A stretch of 64,000 bases of DNA from Spizellomyces punctatus DAOM BR117. Lineage: Eukaryota > Chytridiomycota > Chytridiomycetes > Spizellomycetales > Spizellomycetaceae. The notes beneath the pieces were generated by a model. It was not told the DNA's origin, did no database searches, and saw only the letters and a list, made by a program, of their open reading frames with translations. The position numbers and the translations under genes are program-made. The stretch covers positions 1 to 64,000 of the forward strand of contig NW_015971549.1 in NCBI RefSeq assembly GCF_000182565.1, written 5' to 3'. The stretch's first letter is position 1. Every line of letters starts with the position of its first letter. This document shows, piece by piece, positions 48,801 to 61,227 of the stretch.

Positions 48801-50279
48801 TCCCTTATGTCGGACCTCAATCTGATGCACATCTTGTCCCATGCTCTGAAAAAATGAGTCAAATATTGTCCTACTGCATCATTCCTTTTGCAATCACTGC
48901 CATTGTTGCTTACGTCCAGCAGATGGGTATATCGGGATATCCACTCATCAATCTGATCCAGCTCCCATATAGCATGATCCAGTTGGCTGACGACTTTGTT
49001 TGCCTGTTCTTCGCTTGAGATGATGGCATGTACGTTGGCCTAGGTGCGTGAGCGTTGTCAGAAGCACGTACCAAATGATGCAATTCACAGTCGACATACC
49101 GCCTCTAGAGCGTGGAGCTCAGAAATTAATCTGGCTTCCAAGGCAGCTGCATCGCCACTTGCTTCCCAATTGAAGTCGTTAAGGACTTCGTCCATATCGA
49201 GGGAAGGAGCCTCAGGCTCGATGGGTATGGGGTCCACTTCATAAAGCGTAGTGTGAGATGGACATAATGGAGTGACTTTAACCCCTTTGAATTCATTGAC
49301 TCACGTTCTTCAATGACTTCTTCCTCCTCTTCCTCCTCTTCCAACACGACCCCACGAGGCCTCTGCGCCATCGTAGCAAAAGTCGCCGTAAACTCTTTTT
49401 CTGTCGCACTCAAATACGTGGCATTCAAGTGCATCTGGGCTAGACGTTTTGTTAAGCTACAATATGCAACAACTTTATCACATACTGAGCACACACACCT
49501 TTCAAGGACTCTTCATCGACATTAATAAATTTTGGCGGCCGTTTGAGGTATTTTCTACATAACTGGTATGGATCGGCATCGACTGGCATGCTTTAAATGA
49601 CGGGCCATAGGATTTCGCGCATCCTTTTTTTTTTTTGGTACAAAGTGTCCCTTTTTTTCGTACCTTGACTAACGTAAAGAGGAATTCCAACTTTTTGTGC
49701 ATGTCATCCAAGTACCATTTATACGTTTTGCCGAGGTTGACAATCACTTGAGTGTCCTAATAAAATAGATACGTCGGATGAATACATGTATCTTTTAGAT
49801 CCGCGCAGACAAGAAACTCTCACTTCAGCCGACTCGATGGATTTGATATCGTCCAAACTCCACGTTTTCCCAATAGAGAAATTACCACCTTTTCCTTGCT
49901 TGACTTTATGTATACGGATCTTCATATTCTTCTTGACTGAACAAAGCCCAACATCAATACTCGTTTTTCTTGACAGCGTATTCGTTCCATCCGATAAAAA
50001 CAAAACACTGTTCCTTCTCTTCACTGAAAACGTACCCGTCACACAAATAAAGCGCACCTTCCTCCCTTTTGTCGCTTTACCCTTTCCTTCCTCCGCTTTG
50101 GCCTCCTCCGACACCTTGACATTCAACAAGAGTCGTTCATTGAATTTATCCCCAAATGCTCCACCACCATCTCCAGTCGTTGACCGTGTATCCCGTGTCG
50201 GGCTCGATGTCGCATCGTCACCGAAACCAATAAAGAGTTGGTTGGATAGTTGTCGGCGGATGGTTTCGAGGTCGGCCAT
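45884..50279 (-). CDS. SEC3: Exocyst complex subunit Sec3 (EXOC1)
   Basis: Tethers secretory vesicles to the plasma membrane through Rho GTPases and PI(4,5)P2. Strongly intron-split. N-terminal region with the Sec3 PIP2-binding PH-like domain (MADLETIRRQLSNQLFIGFG, RKVRFICVTGTF, GNFSIGKTWSLDDIKSIESA). Then coiled helical rods (ALEARLISELHALEAANVHA, KVVSQLDHAIWELDQIDEWI, VRHKGMQIASHNQKLLLAEV) and VQEMGRVYIRDIHEFIEQFK. The end LLGYFSELARAH is followed by TGA at 45884. A Ser/Asp-rich insertion (SRDSDSYTDSLKEEDSDDAA) lies in the middle. ATG 50279 is the first in frame. Exon edges are approximate. Confidence 0.88.
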
Positions 50280-50558
50280 GGTTTAAAAGGCATAGAATAA
50301 GAGATGCTTCGATTGTGTATGCTTGTTCGATATGGAAATTGTCGTTTTGTCAACGCACAGAAAATGCAAGAGTTTTGTATAATGAATGTCGCACTTTAGT
50401 GTTCCATGCTCTGAAAGCCCGTCAAGAACGCGACGCTTAGCATACAAGCCTTCATCATTTGCTCACGTCACCCACGTACCCTTCCATGTAGATCTCACCT
50501 CCACCTCCCAGCATCACCCTCCAATCAACAAAATACAGCACATACACACACACAGAAT

Positions 50559-51191
50559 ATGACCAGCACAACCCCCTCACACCCCATTCAACCGCCCTTT
50601 GATATCCAACTCCGCCGACTTGTGGATGCCCACATCCTACACGAAAACACCGCCCAAGCAGCACAAAAATGCCTCGAGGTTTGAACAACATCATTCCCTC
50701 CTCCCATAACCCATCTTACCCCATAAAAGACACTCCAAAAAATAGCAACCAACATTCTAAACAACCGAACAAACACCAAATACTTTTCCCTAAAAGATAG
50801 TAACCAGCATCTCCAAAATACAATCCTAAAACAAAAGGGCGGACAAGATGCGCTTGTATTAATGGGGTTCCGGAAACGGGTCAAGGAGTTTGAAGCACAA
50901 TGGGTTTTTGAGGATGGGTTGGAAAAGTTGGCGGTGGCTGTGGATGTTTTCAAAGAGTATGGTGAGAAAGTGAGGGAACGGTGTGAGAGGGAGATGAGAA
51001 AGAGGGATATGGCGGCTTTGGAACGTGAGTTTTTAAAAGTCTTCTTTTTGAATGGTTTTTTTTTAAAAAACATATGAGTTAACAAAGCGTTTTTTTTTTG
51101 TGTAGAGAAAATGAGACGAGAGAAGGTTCTGATGGATATCGAAGAAGATCGACAGGAACGTAAGCGACGTGCTTCGCTGAAAGGTCATTAG
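50559..51191 (+). CDS. Small PUB-domain protein
   Basis: Three exons in phase (50559-50678, 50730-51024, 51106-51191), 166 aa. Residues about 25-95 match the PUB domain: AAQKCLE, intron, TLQKIATNILNNRTNTKYFS, LKDSNQHLQ, QDALVLMGFRKRVKEFE. PUB domains bind the p97/Cdc48 C-terminus (PNGase, UBXD1, HOIP). The rest is a charged helix (REMRKRDMAALEQKMRREKV) ending RASLKGH. No UBX or catalytic domain is present, so it may be a small Cdc48 adaptor; that role is inference. Its start is 279 bp from the opposing SEC3 start. Confidence 0.75.
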
Positions 51192-51422
51192 GCTTGTGAG
51201 CGCAACAGATGCGTATGTTATCCACAATGAGCTTGCACAAGAAATGCATAGCCAGGAACTCGTTCAATATCTTGTTTAAAGGTCTATTGCATATCAATAT
51301 ACCATTAGGCAATAGATCCAACCAGTAGCAAAAAAAACCACATTTACACCCATCGCATACATGTCCAAACATATCCATACAATATCACAAACTCATCAAC
51401 AAACCCAATTCCATATTCACGG

Positions 51423-54241
51423 TTACTGACTCGTCGCAACCCTCTTGACAAGCGCCGCAACAACCCCTGGATCCGCCAACGTTGTCAAATCCCCCAACTT
51501 TAGCCTCAACACATCCTCATTGAGTACATCCTCTTCACCTACATCCCCCGCAGCAACTTTTCTTAAAATTCGTCGCATGATCTTGCCAGAGCGGGTTTTG
51601 GGGAGGTCGGGGGTCACCACAATGCGTTTGGGTGTGGCAAAGGGGCCAATATGCGACCGGACTTGGGAGGTAAGAGCCGCAAGGAGGGTTTGATCGGTAG
51701 CTTGTGGGGCCGTATGCGTTTTCAACGTACAAAAGCACACAATCGCTTGACTATTGTAAAAAGATGAATACGTGGTACGAAATAGAATCATAGGAGACAT
51801 TGTTTACCCTGTCAGTTCATCAGGAATGCCAACAACAGCAGCTTCTGCGCATGCCGCGTGTTGCACCAAGGCCGACTCGATTTCCGCGGTACTCATTCGG
51901 TGACCAGAGACATTGATCACATCTAGCCTTGAATGATTAGGAAGACGCAAACATCAACACTATCAACCACATAAAAAACTCACCACTACAAAAAAAAGAC
52001 GCAAAAAGAGACACACACAACAAATTCGTCCGTCAACAACTTGACACTGTACATAATATAGCAAATCCGGAAACTTACTCAACGCGTCCTCTAATCCAAT
52101 AGTACCCATCCTTATCTCTCGTCACTCCATCCCCAGTAAAATAATAGCCGATATAAGGTTTCAAATACGTGTCCATGTACCGTTCATGGTTATCATAAAT
52201 ACTCCTCGCAATTGAAGGGAACGAGCTCCGCACAGCCAAGACACCCGTAACACCCGTTCCAACCAACTCTTTTCCCGTTTGGGGATCCAATACCGCGACA
52301 TCCACGCCAAAAAACGGGAGAGTTGCTGAGCCAGGTTTGCTGGGTGTTGCACCAGGAAGAGGGGTAATAATGATGGAGCCCGTCTCGGTTTGCCAGTATG
52401 TATCCACAATGGCGCATCGTTCTCGGCCAACGACTTTGTAGTACCACATCCAGGCTTCGGGGTTGATGGGTTCGCCAACGGATCCTAGGACGCGGAGGGT
52501 ATCGAGGTTGTAGGGTTGGAGATGTTCGTCGCCAAGACGTCGGAGTGCGCGAATCGCGGTGGGAGCAGTGTAAAACGAGGTGACCTTGTGCTTGTCTACG
52601 AGTTCCCAGTACCGTCCGGCATTTGGGTACGTGGGAATACTCTCAAACAGAATGGTCGTGACTCCATTGGCCAAGGGTCCATATACAATGTACGAATGGC
52701 CTGTAATCCAGCTGGATAGTGGTGTCAATCCTTGCAATTCCGTGAGTTTGTGTACAGAAGGACTTACCCCACATCCGCCATGCATCCGTGCACGTCGTCT
52801 TCATGAAGGTCGAAAATGTACTTTGTAGTGGCAGTGACTCCCAAAAGGTATCCAGCAGTCGTGTGCAATACACCCTTGGGTTTCCCCGTACTACATCCAC
52901 ATCCAATATCAGCAAAGGCCGTCATAGAGCCATCGAGACTGCCCACCCTCACCTTCCACTCGTATACAGCATAAACAAAGGGTCCTCGCTATTCATCGGC
53001 TCACAAGGACAATAAGGCCGTTGGTTCATCTATCGTAAAATCCTTAAGTCCAACGGTTTTACAAGCTTGGAAACCAAACCAACCATCTCACCGTTTCATC
53101 ATGCCACCACACATCTCGCGGGGGATGGAATGGAACCGCCGCATCCCCAGTCCGCTGGAACACAATGACAGTCTACACGCAAAGGTTAAACACCCACCAT
53201 CAAAATCCCAAGCCTCTTACAAAAAACCCGTCAAAAAACGCACATGAACTGACGGACACTCTGCAAGCGCCTCATCCGCAATCTTTTTCAACTGAATCGT
53301 CTTGCCTCCTCGTTTACCTTGATCCGCCGTGATCAAGATCTTGCACTTGGCATCCAGCATCCGATCACGTAGCGCATCTGCACTGAATCCGGCAAAGACG
53401 ACACTAGAAATCCAAGTTGGATTTGTGTCAATTATCAACCATCACGCCCTGTCAGCCAGCATGGCTTTTTCTTACCTGTGAACAGCACCAATCCTTGCAC
53501 AAGCCAACATGGCATACACAGCCTCGGGGACCTGCACACATTTTATTCAGTCAACGTCCAGGGTAACGAATTATTTCCATTCAGAACCCACCATCGGCAT
53601 ATAAATCGCCACAGTATCCCCTTTCCGCACACCATACTTTTTCAAAACATTGGCCAATCGCGATACCTCGGCAAGAACGGTACCATACGATATCGACACA
53701 TGCTGATTTGGTTCATCCGCTTCCCAAATAATGGCAATCTACATCACACATTAGCACAACAGATCCATTATTACTGTTCTTTTCTATTTACCTTGTCGGG
53801 ATTCGCCAACGCGTGTCGGTCGACGCAATTATAACAGGCATTCACCTGCCCATCCAAAAACCACGATACATTCCCCTCCTTGAACGACCTGAAATCAACA
53901 TTCAGCAAAGACATTACAAACCTTCCAATACCATGATGATAGCATACCCAAAAGTGACTTTTCCAAATGGTTTAAACCATGTCAAAAGATCTTGAGCCAT
54001 CTAGAAATACATCACTACACGATTTCCATGACAAGACACATGCACAACCACCATGTCTCTATAGTGTGTATATATATACCTTTCCGAAAAACGTGGCAGG
54101 ATCCGCTATACTCTGCTCATACATTTTCTTGTACTCGTCCATTGAGGAAATATGCGGCGTTGGTCTTCCCTGTCGTGGAGGCCGGGGTGGGAAGACGGGG
54201 GCCTCCACTTCAGGTGCATTGGTAAGGAGGTCGGTGGTCAT
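51423..54241 (-). CDS. ACS1: Acetyl-CoA synthetase (AMP-forming)
   Basis: Makes acetyl-CoA from acetate, ATP and CoA in cytosol and nucleus. Intron-split. In order: [59 protein letters not shown], the nucleotide-binding loop [89 protein letters not shown], then across an intron [17 protein letters not shown]. Near the end [15 protein letters not shown] carries the lysine that is acetylated in this family (about 51560-51605). ATG 54241 and stop TAA at 51423. Confidence 0.95.
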
Positions 54242-54768
54242 GCTTTATTCAGTGAGGGATGAATGATGCTCACTGTTCTTGGGGCACTTGGTCGATGCAA
54301 AAACGCTTAAAAGGCAGTTTCCCCTTCCCCTTCGGCTGTTCCGCTCAACTTGAATGTGTCACCCTCGTGAGATGATGGTCCCGTGACCTTAATGTAAATA
54401 ATAAACTCTCCAAACTCAGCCATCAGCGTGTCGCTGAGCTAAAAGTGTTAAAATCGCCGTGTGTTTGCTTGATGGTCTGAATTTTGGGAGATTTGGGCAA
54501 GTTGGAATTCAACGGCTGCATACAGAAAGGAAACGAACGACAAAACTTGTCTTTTCAACATAAAAGAACAGTCAAAACAATAAATAAATACCAACGACCG
54601 CAATTTAAACCACTCAGCAACTCGCCAAATACAAACACATCCACGAGTGTTTCGCCCCATTTTCGTATTATTTTACGAAAAACAGAAAAACCCCGACTAC
54701 AAAACGAACACACTCCGCAATTGCAAATGCACGCTGTCACCCAACATCTCATAATCACGTTCCCCACA
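54242..54768. other. Spacer ACS1 upstream / Atg38-like gene downstream
   Basis: About 530 bp, AT-richer, without a convincing gene. It should contain the ACS1 promoter and the 3' UTR of the gene at 54769. Nothing else was recognised. Confidence 0.5.
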
Positions 54769-57496
54769 CTATTCGAACCCAAAGCCGCTTGTCGCTGAAT
54801 AAAACATGGATGCAGCAGTTCCATGACTTGCTGATACGCTTGCTCCCCCAGGACTCAGCAGTTGCCCATGTTGCGAATGCACTTGTTGCTGTACAGGTTG
54901 GGGTGGAGCATTCGAACGGGACGGGGATTTCGGACTGATGGGCTCTGCGGGTGGGGTTTTGGTCAGGCTTGCTCGGCGGGTGTTGTGGGTGACTCCTCTA
55001 GCGGCTGTGGGAACGAGTGCGGCGGCAGCGAGACCCAACCCTTTTGCGACATTGATCGTCGTTGGCGGCGTTGTCGAAAAGTGGGTGGGTGGAGACGGTG
55101 GAACAGGTGAGTCAGAGGAGGTCGACGACGGAGGAGGGGGAGGTTGGTAGTGAGGCCGGTCAGGTAGTCTTGAGAGTTGAGGGGAAGGTGATGGGGTCGG
55201 TTTGGTATCAGTAGTTGGCGTCGGGGCTGCGTTGGTTGTGGTGGTCGTGCTGGATGCAGCCTCCTTTTTACGCTTGGCGGATTCCTTGAGTTTGTCCCAT
55301 CTTTCCTTATACTTTTGCATAGCTGTCGACTACAACGCCGACATTAGAGACACCAGATTGATATTCTAGCATGCCAACAGCCAGTACACACCTGCTTCTC
55401 ACTGTCCTCTCTCACCCTCTTCAACTCTTCTTCCAACTCTGCTACACGGTGTGCCAGGGCGGTCGAATCTTGCCAGAAATAAAATAAATAAGCCTTTGAT
55501 GCGCAACAGTTTTCACAGTTTGGTGGTTGTTTACCATCATGTCCCACCCCAGTCCCTCGGCCAAAACCATGTCCATGCAACAAACTCCCAAAGCGCGACT
55601 GCGTTTGGCTGTGCATAAAGCGCTTGGCTTGTTTCTGAACATCTTGCCGGAACTGAATGATGCTGCTCCTGAGAAGATTATTCTCTTCAGCAGCCTACAT
55701 GAAAGAATGAGTGTGAGTGGTATATTCGTCTGCATAATCACTCGAAAACGTACGCGTTCCAGCACAGCGAGTTTACGAGTGAGTAGGTCAATGGTGTGTT
55801 TGAGCTGCTCATTCTCCATCAAGAGCTCTTCCTGCGTCTTGTTTTTCATGGGCCCCCTAGTATCGTCCACCGTGTTAGCTCGTGCTCCAGCACCCACACA
55901 CACACGCAAGTCCTTACCTATCGAATCTCACACCCCCATATTCTCTTGACATGACCGATCCGCTTGTAGAACCAAGAATAGGGCTAGCCACCCTGCCAAC
56001 TCCACTCCCACCGCCACGACCATAATCGTTCATGCTATGAACGCTGCTCATTCTGTTACCCGCTGCTCCAAAGTAATTGGACTCAATAGAGGCCGATACA
56101 GGATGCATATTGTTGTCTGCCTCTGTCACTACAACACCCCCGTGGTAAAAAACGGGGCGGCCGTACTGCGTACTCATCCCCCCAGACGCGGACGCAGATG
56201 TATGCGAGGAAAATGAGCGTGAAGTGGCCATACCTTCCCCCGTCGGAGGGACGACAAAGTATGAGTTGAGCATGGTTGTACTGCGGAGGGTATCAGCCAG
56301 GTCACGATTTTGCGGGTCTGTTGGATGAGAAAGATGAGTAGAAGCTCCACAATACTTTGCACATCCCACGGACTGCACCTCTTGACGCGTCAGGATACCC
56401 AGCCAAAGAACTGACTGCAGGCTGCTCTTGCCCTTGAACGTTTCCCAGAGGGGCGGTAGCGAAAGCTACAGGTCCCGTCAGGGAAATCTTGTCAACGAGG
56501 TTCTCGACTGCTTCCCAAAACTTGTTGAAAGGATCTTCAGGATCATCCCCGGCTTTTTCACCGACGACAGAGTACGATTGGGCGACCGAATCCATAGCGT
56601 CAGGTGAATAGTGTTCTGACTCATCCAAGGACGTTACGGGCATGGTTGCTGGTCCTTGTGAGCTGGTGGCGTGGGTAATGACTAGGATGGAGAGGACAGA
56701 ATCAGTTCGTGTTTGAGCCATGCATAACCGTGCAAATGAAATGTGGGCAAGAGATTCATTCAGCACATTAGTCATTTCCGGAAGACCATTCCGTGCCGGC
56801 ACACAAGGCATTCGGTACACTTTCCATTTCAACACACCACAGGCCCGGTTAACTCACCATTTCCACCGCCACCATACACCCCATTGGTCGCTCGATGAGA
56901 ATGCATCATCATACCACTGTCCGACTGCGACTGGCCCAAGAAATAGTGGCGCGATCCGTATTCCATTGTTTCCGGGAATCCCGATGAGGGAGACTCGTTA
57001 GACGGTGTGCGCTGGCTAGCATAGGATCCAGGGCGACTAAATTGAGGGTGAGGATGGGGTGACCATGTTGGCTGCGCGTTAGGGGGAGGCAAGGAAGTGG
57101 GGCGCTGCCTTGTTGTTTTTGTTGTTGTGCGGGAGGTGACAGGGTGCTGTTGCTGTTGTTGTTGTTGATGATGAGGGGCTGTACGAGGAGAAGCAGATGG
57201 GGATCGCGTTTGCAGACGACGTTGGAGTTCCTTTCCTTGTCTCGTGTGATTTGCATAGAGGAGTTTAAGAGTCTTTATTGCTTCTGGATCTGCCGTGTAG
57301 CTAACAGCCGAGAGAAATTGTTCTGGGTTTTTAAGTGTGAGAGAAGGCATTTTGTCTTGTGAGCGCGTGCTACACATGTATACTTGGACAGCATACCTGC
57401 AGCACGAAAGTGAGCTTCGACGGCGTTTGCATACTGTCCTCTTTCCGCAAAGTCCTCAGCAGCACTGGCAAAGGCATTAGCCTTGGAGCAAACCAT
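54769..57496 (-). CDS. ATG38: Atg38/NRBF2-like autophagy protein (MIT domain, coiled coil)
   Basis: Putative regulator of the autophagy PI3-kinase complex I. The N-terminus is MIT-like (ANAFASAAEDFAERGQYANA, VEAHFRAAG; continuing AIKTLKLLYANHTRQGKELQ). A long low-complexity region has Gln, Ser and Pro runs (a Q run at about 57138-57165). A conserved block reads DPEDPFNKFWEAVENLVDKI and GPVAFATAPLG, as remembered in fungal Atg38-type proteins. The C-terminal coiled coil follows (EELLMENEQLKHTIDLLTRK, LAHRVAELEEELKRVREDSE, YKERWDKLKESAKRKKEA), then a Pro/Ser-rich tail ending SGFGFE. Many exons. The MIT-linker-coiled-coil plan fits; exact family assignment rests on short motifs. Confidence 0.6.
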
Positions 57497-58350
57497 AATG
57501 AGTGTCCGTGTGCTGGCCGAGTGTCATTGTGTATTAAATTGCGTGAACAGACCTTGTTTACGGGCCCATCGTCCATGAGAAAACACCTCAAGTGCGTGTG
57601 TGCCCGTTGCAGTTGGAAAAAGGACAATGAGCACTTGCAACAGTCGTTATAGTAGGAGAAGCAGCAGAAAGGTACGGCGGCGTCTTTTGAACCAGGGTGT
57701 GTAAAAACGAAACGCAAATACAAAAAGCGACCAGCAAGCCAATGAGGAGAGAGCGATGCGATAAAAGACAAGGTGAAAAACACCAAGCAAGTAATAAATA
57801 AAGACAACGACAGGAGGAAACAAGGACAACGAAGGAGAAGAACCAGGAGCAAACACAGGGCAATTCCCAACACGTCAGCAGAACACACACACCACCAACA
57901 AGCCCGTATTTCACGTGACATGGTCAGTGATCGACATTCTCGCTTTATACAAGAAGTGCTGCCAGGACGAAAAAGAAGGTAAAAGTGGAAAGAACAAGAG
58001 TGAGATAGAAAGTGAATACATATGTTAATAAGTGATCATGAAAGAATGCCATTGGGGAGGATGCGAGGGCGACAAAAACAAGAACTTCTTACAACAGCAA
58101 TCCGATGGCCATACCAAGAGGAAGCACCCTATCTAACCAACAACACTGCTATTTGGGTGTGCATTTGATAAGTCATAAAGAAGCCTCACTTACGGAGGAT
58201 CTAACAATATGCGCCAGACAAGAGTAAATAGTGATGGAGTGTGCACATTGTATGTGGGCCATGCAATGTGACTGTCCGCCCGAGGTTTGAGCTTTGAGTG
58301 ACTGTCTTGTAAGCGGGACTGAAAAAAAGTCGTCTGAAGCAAAGGATGAT
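57497..58350. other. Upstream region of the Atg38-like gene
   Basis: About 850 bp with no supported protein gene; overlapping frames here are short and of biased composition. It includes TTTCACGTGACA at about 57910-57919, far (about 415 bp) from the start codon. Confidence 0.4.
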
Positions 58351-58436
58351 CGAGGATCCCAGGACTCGAACCTGGCAATCTCATCATTCTAACTTGCCGA
58401 CAAGGACATTCCATTCCACTCGGCCATGGAACGACC
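58351..58436 (-). pseudogene. tRNA-like sequence 1 (type II, degenerate)
   Basis: The minus strand has an A-box-like TGGCCGAGTGG and a good T arm (CCAGG TTCGAGT CCTGG), spaced as in a Leu/Ser-type tRNA with a long variable arm. The 3' acceptor side (GATCCTC) does not pair with the 5' side (GGTCGTT), and no clear anticodon stem forms. Likely a tRNA pseudogene or tRNA-derived repeat. Confidence 0.45.
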
Positions 58437-58516
58437 TTAGCAGGCATATTGATTCTCTAATTCAGCTCCTTGGAGAGAACAGGCAAAAGAGAGAGAGTGT
58501 GTGTGAGAGGAGACCG

Positions 58517-58592
58517 ATCGAGAAGCCTAGGATTCGCTCTCCTGATGCACACATACAAGCGATTCACCCATTATGCCACGACCCATACGACA
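58517..58592 (-). pseudogene. tRNA-like sequence 2 (degenerate)
   Basis: Minus strand: GTGGCATAATGGGTGAATCG resembles a D arm and GAGAGCGAATCCTAGG a weak T arm. Stems do not close properly. Called only because it sits between two similar sequences. Confidence 0.3.
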
Positions 58593-58759
58593 TCGATAGA
58601 TTATAATGAATTATATGACCGATCCTAATAAGTGCCAAAAAGAAGCTGTAACGATTTGCAAGTAATCAAATTGGCACTTTCTCCTTGCTTTTAGGAAAAG
58701 CATTTCACACACCCATACGCATGGGCATCTTGCAAAAAGTTCTGTTTGTTCGCTATCAT

Positions 58760-58835
58760 CGGGCTTACCAGGATTTTGAACCCGGTATTCTCCTGATCCA
58801 TCACCAGGCGCCTTAACCATTAGACCATAACCCGC
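58760..58835 (-). pseudogene. tRNA-like sequence 3 (Glu/Gln-like, degenerate)
   Basis: The minus strand reads CGGGTTATGGTCTAATGGTT: a normal A box and D arm. The anticodon stem CCTGG/TCAGG pairs, but the loop TGATGGA lacks the invariant U33. The T stem CCGGG/CCTGG pairs, but the loop TTCAAAAT is one base too long. The acceptor pairs over about six positions. The closest of the three to a real tRNA, but probably not functional. Confidence 0.5.
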
Positions 58836-59484
58836 AATTGTTTTCAACCTGCTGTTGACAAAACTTGTGAGTGACCTCAGAATTCAGAGCATGACGGCTG
58901 AGTATGACGATTTGAATACTATGCTGGTAGTTGCCATAGAGCATGTAAAAAGTCTGACATATTGAGTACAGATTTGATATAATGCCTATGAAAGGGTACG
59001 GGGATAAGAAACTTGAAAATATCGATAGTGTGGCGACTCACAAGAGTATAGGCCACATGTAAATGTCCATAAGTAGTAATAGTAATATCTGTCCTGTTGG
59101 TACTCGTAAAAAGAGAGAGTCAATACAATGTATAATTAGAGTGAGAGAGTGAGGGAGAGAGATGCTGCAAGTCTTTAGTTATTATTATTCTTATTAACAA
59201 AAGAGTTGCTCTCTCTCTCTCTCTCTCTCCACTCTCTCTCTCACAGAGACAAAGACTTACAAAATAAATCCCTGCCTCGCTCATTCTCATTACGTAATAA
59301 ATTCCATAATAATAAATCAATTTCATAGCCACCCTTATATCTACAACTATTGCCGTTTTTCTCCTCTTTTTTTATTTCTCACATGAAATATTTTATTTTT
59401 TTTTTCTTTTTGCATTTTTGACTTTCCCACGCACTCTCTCACTTGGTTTTTTTTTGGTTTTTTCATTTTATTCACTCTTTGGTC
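58836..59484. other. Promoter region of the zinc-finger gene with GA and CT tracts
   Basis: About 650 bp, AT-rich. It has a GA-rich tract at about 59138-59162 and a CT tract at about 59210-59243 (TCTCTCTCTCTCTCTCTC and onward), which are complementary and could fold into a hairpin with a loop of about 50 nt. A T-rich stretch lies just before the start codon. No gene. Confidence 0.55.
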
Positions 59485-61227
59485 ATGGCTCTTCCTGGTT
59501 TGTCGTCGTCGTCGTCGTCTTTGTCTTCGTCATCACCACCATCTTCTTGCAAGGTGGATGATAGGGCACAACGCCATGAACGCAACACCCAACTAGACAT
59601 TGCATCATCCTCCCCAAAGAGAGCTAGGCTTCATTTAGACATCAAGAGACTAGATTCTTACATGCCTTCTTCTTCTCCTCGTTCTTCCTCGTCTTCGCCT
59701 TCTCCCCACGTCTCCCTCTCTCCCACTGCCATGGACTTGCCGCCGCCATCATCATCATCACAAGAGCAACAGTCGATGACAGCTGCTGCAACACCAACGA
59801 TAGCAGCAGCAGCAACTCCAAGCAGCGCTGGTGGGAATAATGGTGGCGCTCCGCTCTATCCCCACCGGATGCTGCCTCCCGTCCTCTTTCATCCTTCTCA
59901 ACCGCCCCTCCTCCCACAACCACCATCTCAACAACAACAACAACAACAGCAAACATCACACTCGCAACCGCCAGAACAACACCAACAACAAGAGTATCAT
60001 GGGAGTAACTTGTCGGACATGTACCATCATCACCATCCCTCACCACACCATTCCCACAACTCCCCGTATCACACGTCAGAGCCCACAAGCGCTCATGGAG
60101 GATCGCCGCATCTACCCTTTCCCCCGCCCCTGCCTTACAATACACTGCCCACCCCACATCAGTCCCCTGGATCTGGTTATTATCCCTCCTTTCATGGGAC
60201 CTCGGCGCACGGTCCGCCGCCGCCGCAAGCGCAACCGCCGCGCCTAAACTATCTGTTGCAAAATCCGTCCTTTCGCCCATCCTTTCAGCAACCACCTTCA
60301 CCACAGCCACCACAACATCAGCAACAAGAACAGCACCATCACCACGCACATCGCCAACACCATCATCAGCCAAGTTACCACTCTTACAGCAACAACCACA
60401 ATAATGCCATCTCTTCGCAGCCGCAGAGTCCTGCCGGTTCAGAATCGTCTCTAGCCAGTCCAGGTCCAGGAAGTGCACTGGTTGGGCACGGTCCGCGATT
60501 CCCTCCCACTCCTCCTACACAATCCCCGCTGTCGGTCCAATCACCCTCCGTTCCGCTCTTGTCTCCAGGCTTGTACGCTCATCCGTCGGGTGGCTATGTG
60601 CACATTCACGGTCCACCACAACAACCGACCGCTGAACAACAACAACAGTCGTCCACGATGGAACATGCCCCGCACATGCAATCCATGCATCACCATCATC
60701 ATCATCAGCAGCATCATCATCATCAAGACTGGCGACCACCGTCACCCAATAGGATACATCCAGAAGAGCGAACTCATTCGCCCATGATGATCTCTGAGCA
60801 GGATGGACGCATGCCACCACCGCCTCCCCAACACAACTACGTGCAGCCGTATACTGACGCTATATCCGACATGGACAAGCAGCAAAGGATGTTTAAATGT
60901 CCTACACCATACTGCTCAAAGGTAAGCAAAAGCAGAGTTGTGCAAGACATGTACGCAAACTGACTATATTGTTTAAAGATTTACAAGAATGCAAACGGAC
61001 TGAAATACCATCTTGAGCGGGGATCTTGCGAAATGGAATGGGCATCTGGGGACGAGTACGCCGATTTGTCCATGCTCAACATTAAGGTGGCCCATCGACC
61101 GTACTGGTGTCGCGTAGCCGGGTGCGGCAAAAAGTACAAGAATCTGAATGGCCTAAAGTACCATGCAAAGGCCGCTCACCCAGAGTTGGATTTTGGAAAA
61201 GAGGTCAAGGGGCATTTGCGATGGTAG
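59485..61227 (+). CDS. C2H2 zinc-finger transcription factor, Sfp1/JAZF1-like
   Basis: Putative nuclear regulator. Two exons, 59485-60921 and 60979-61227, in phase, about 560 aa. About 470 residues are low complexity: Ser runs, Pro runs, Gln runs (about 59930-59950) and His runs (about 60680-60730). The C-terminus has two zinc fingers. The first, split by the intron, is CPTPYC then SKIYKNANGLKYHLERGSC (C-x4-C, His, then Cys). The second is WCRVAGCGKKYKNLNGLKYH then AKAAH (C2H2). The repeated YKNxNGLKYH signature is that of the fungal Sfp1 / animal JAZF1 finger pair. ATG 59485 is the first in frame (MALPGLSSSSSS). Targets cannot be read from sequence. Confidence 0.8.

Noticed and set aside
58760..58835. 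A functional tRNA-Gln or tRNA-Glu gene
   Set aside because: The anticodon loop lacks U33 and the T loop has an extra base, so it is listed as a degenerate tRNA-like sequence.
59642..60478. A 278-codon minus-strand frame rich in Val and Ala
   Set aside because: Antisense of the Gln/His/Pro-rich part of the zinc-finger gene; composition is explained by the repeated codons.
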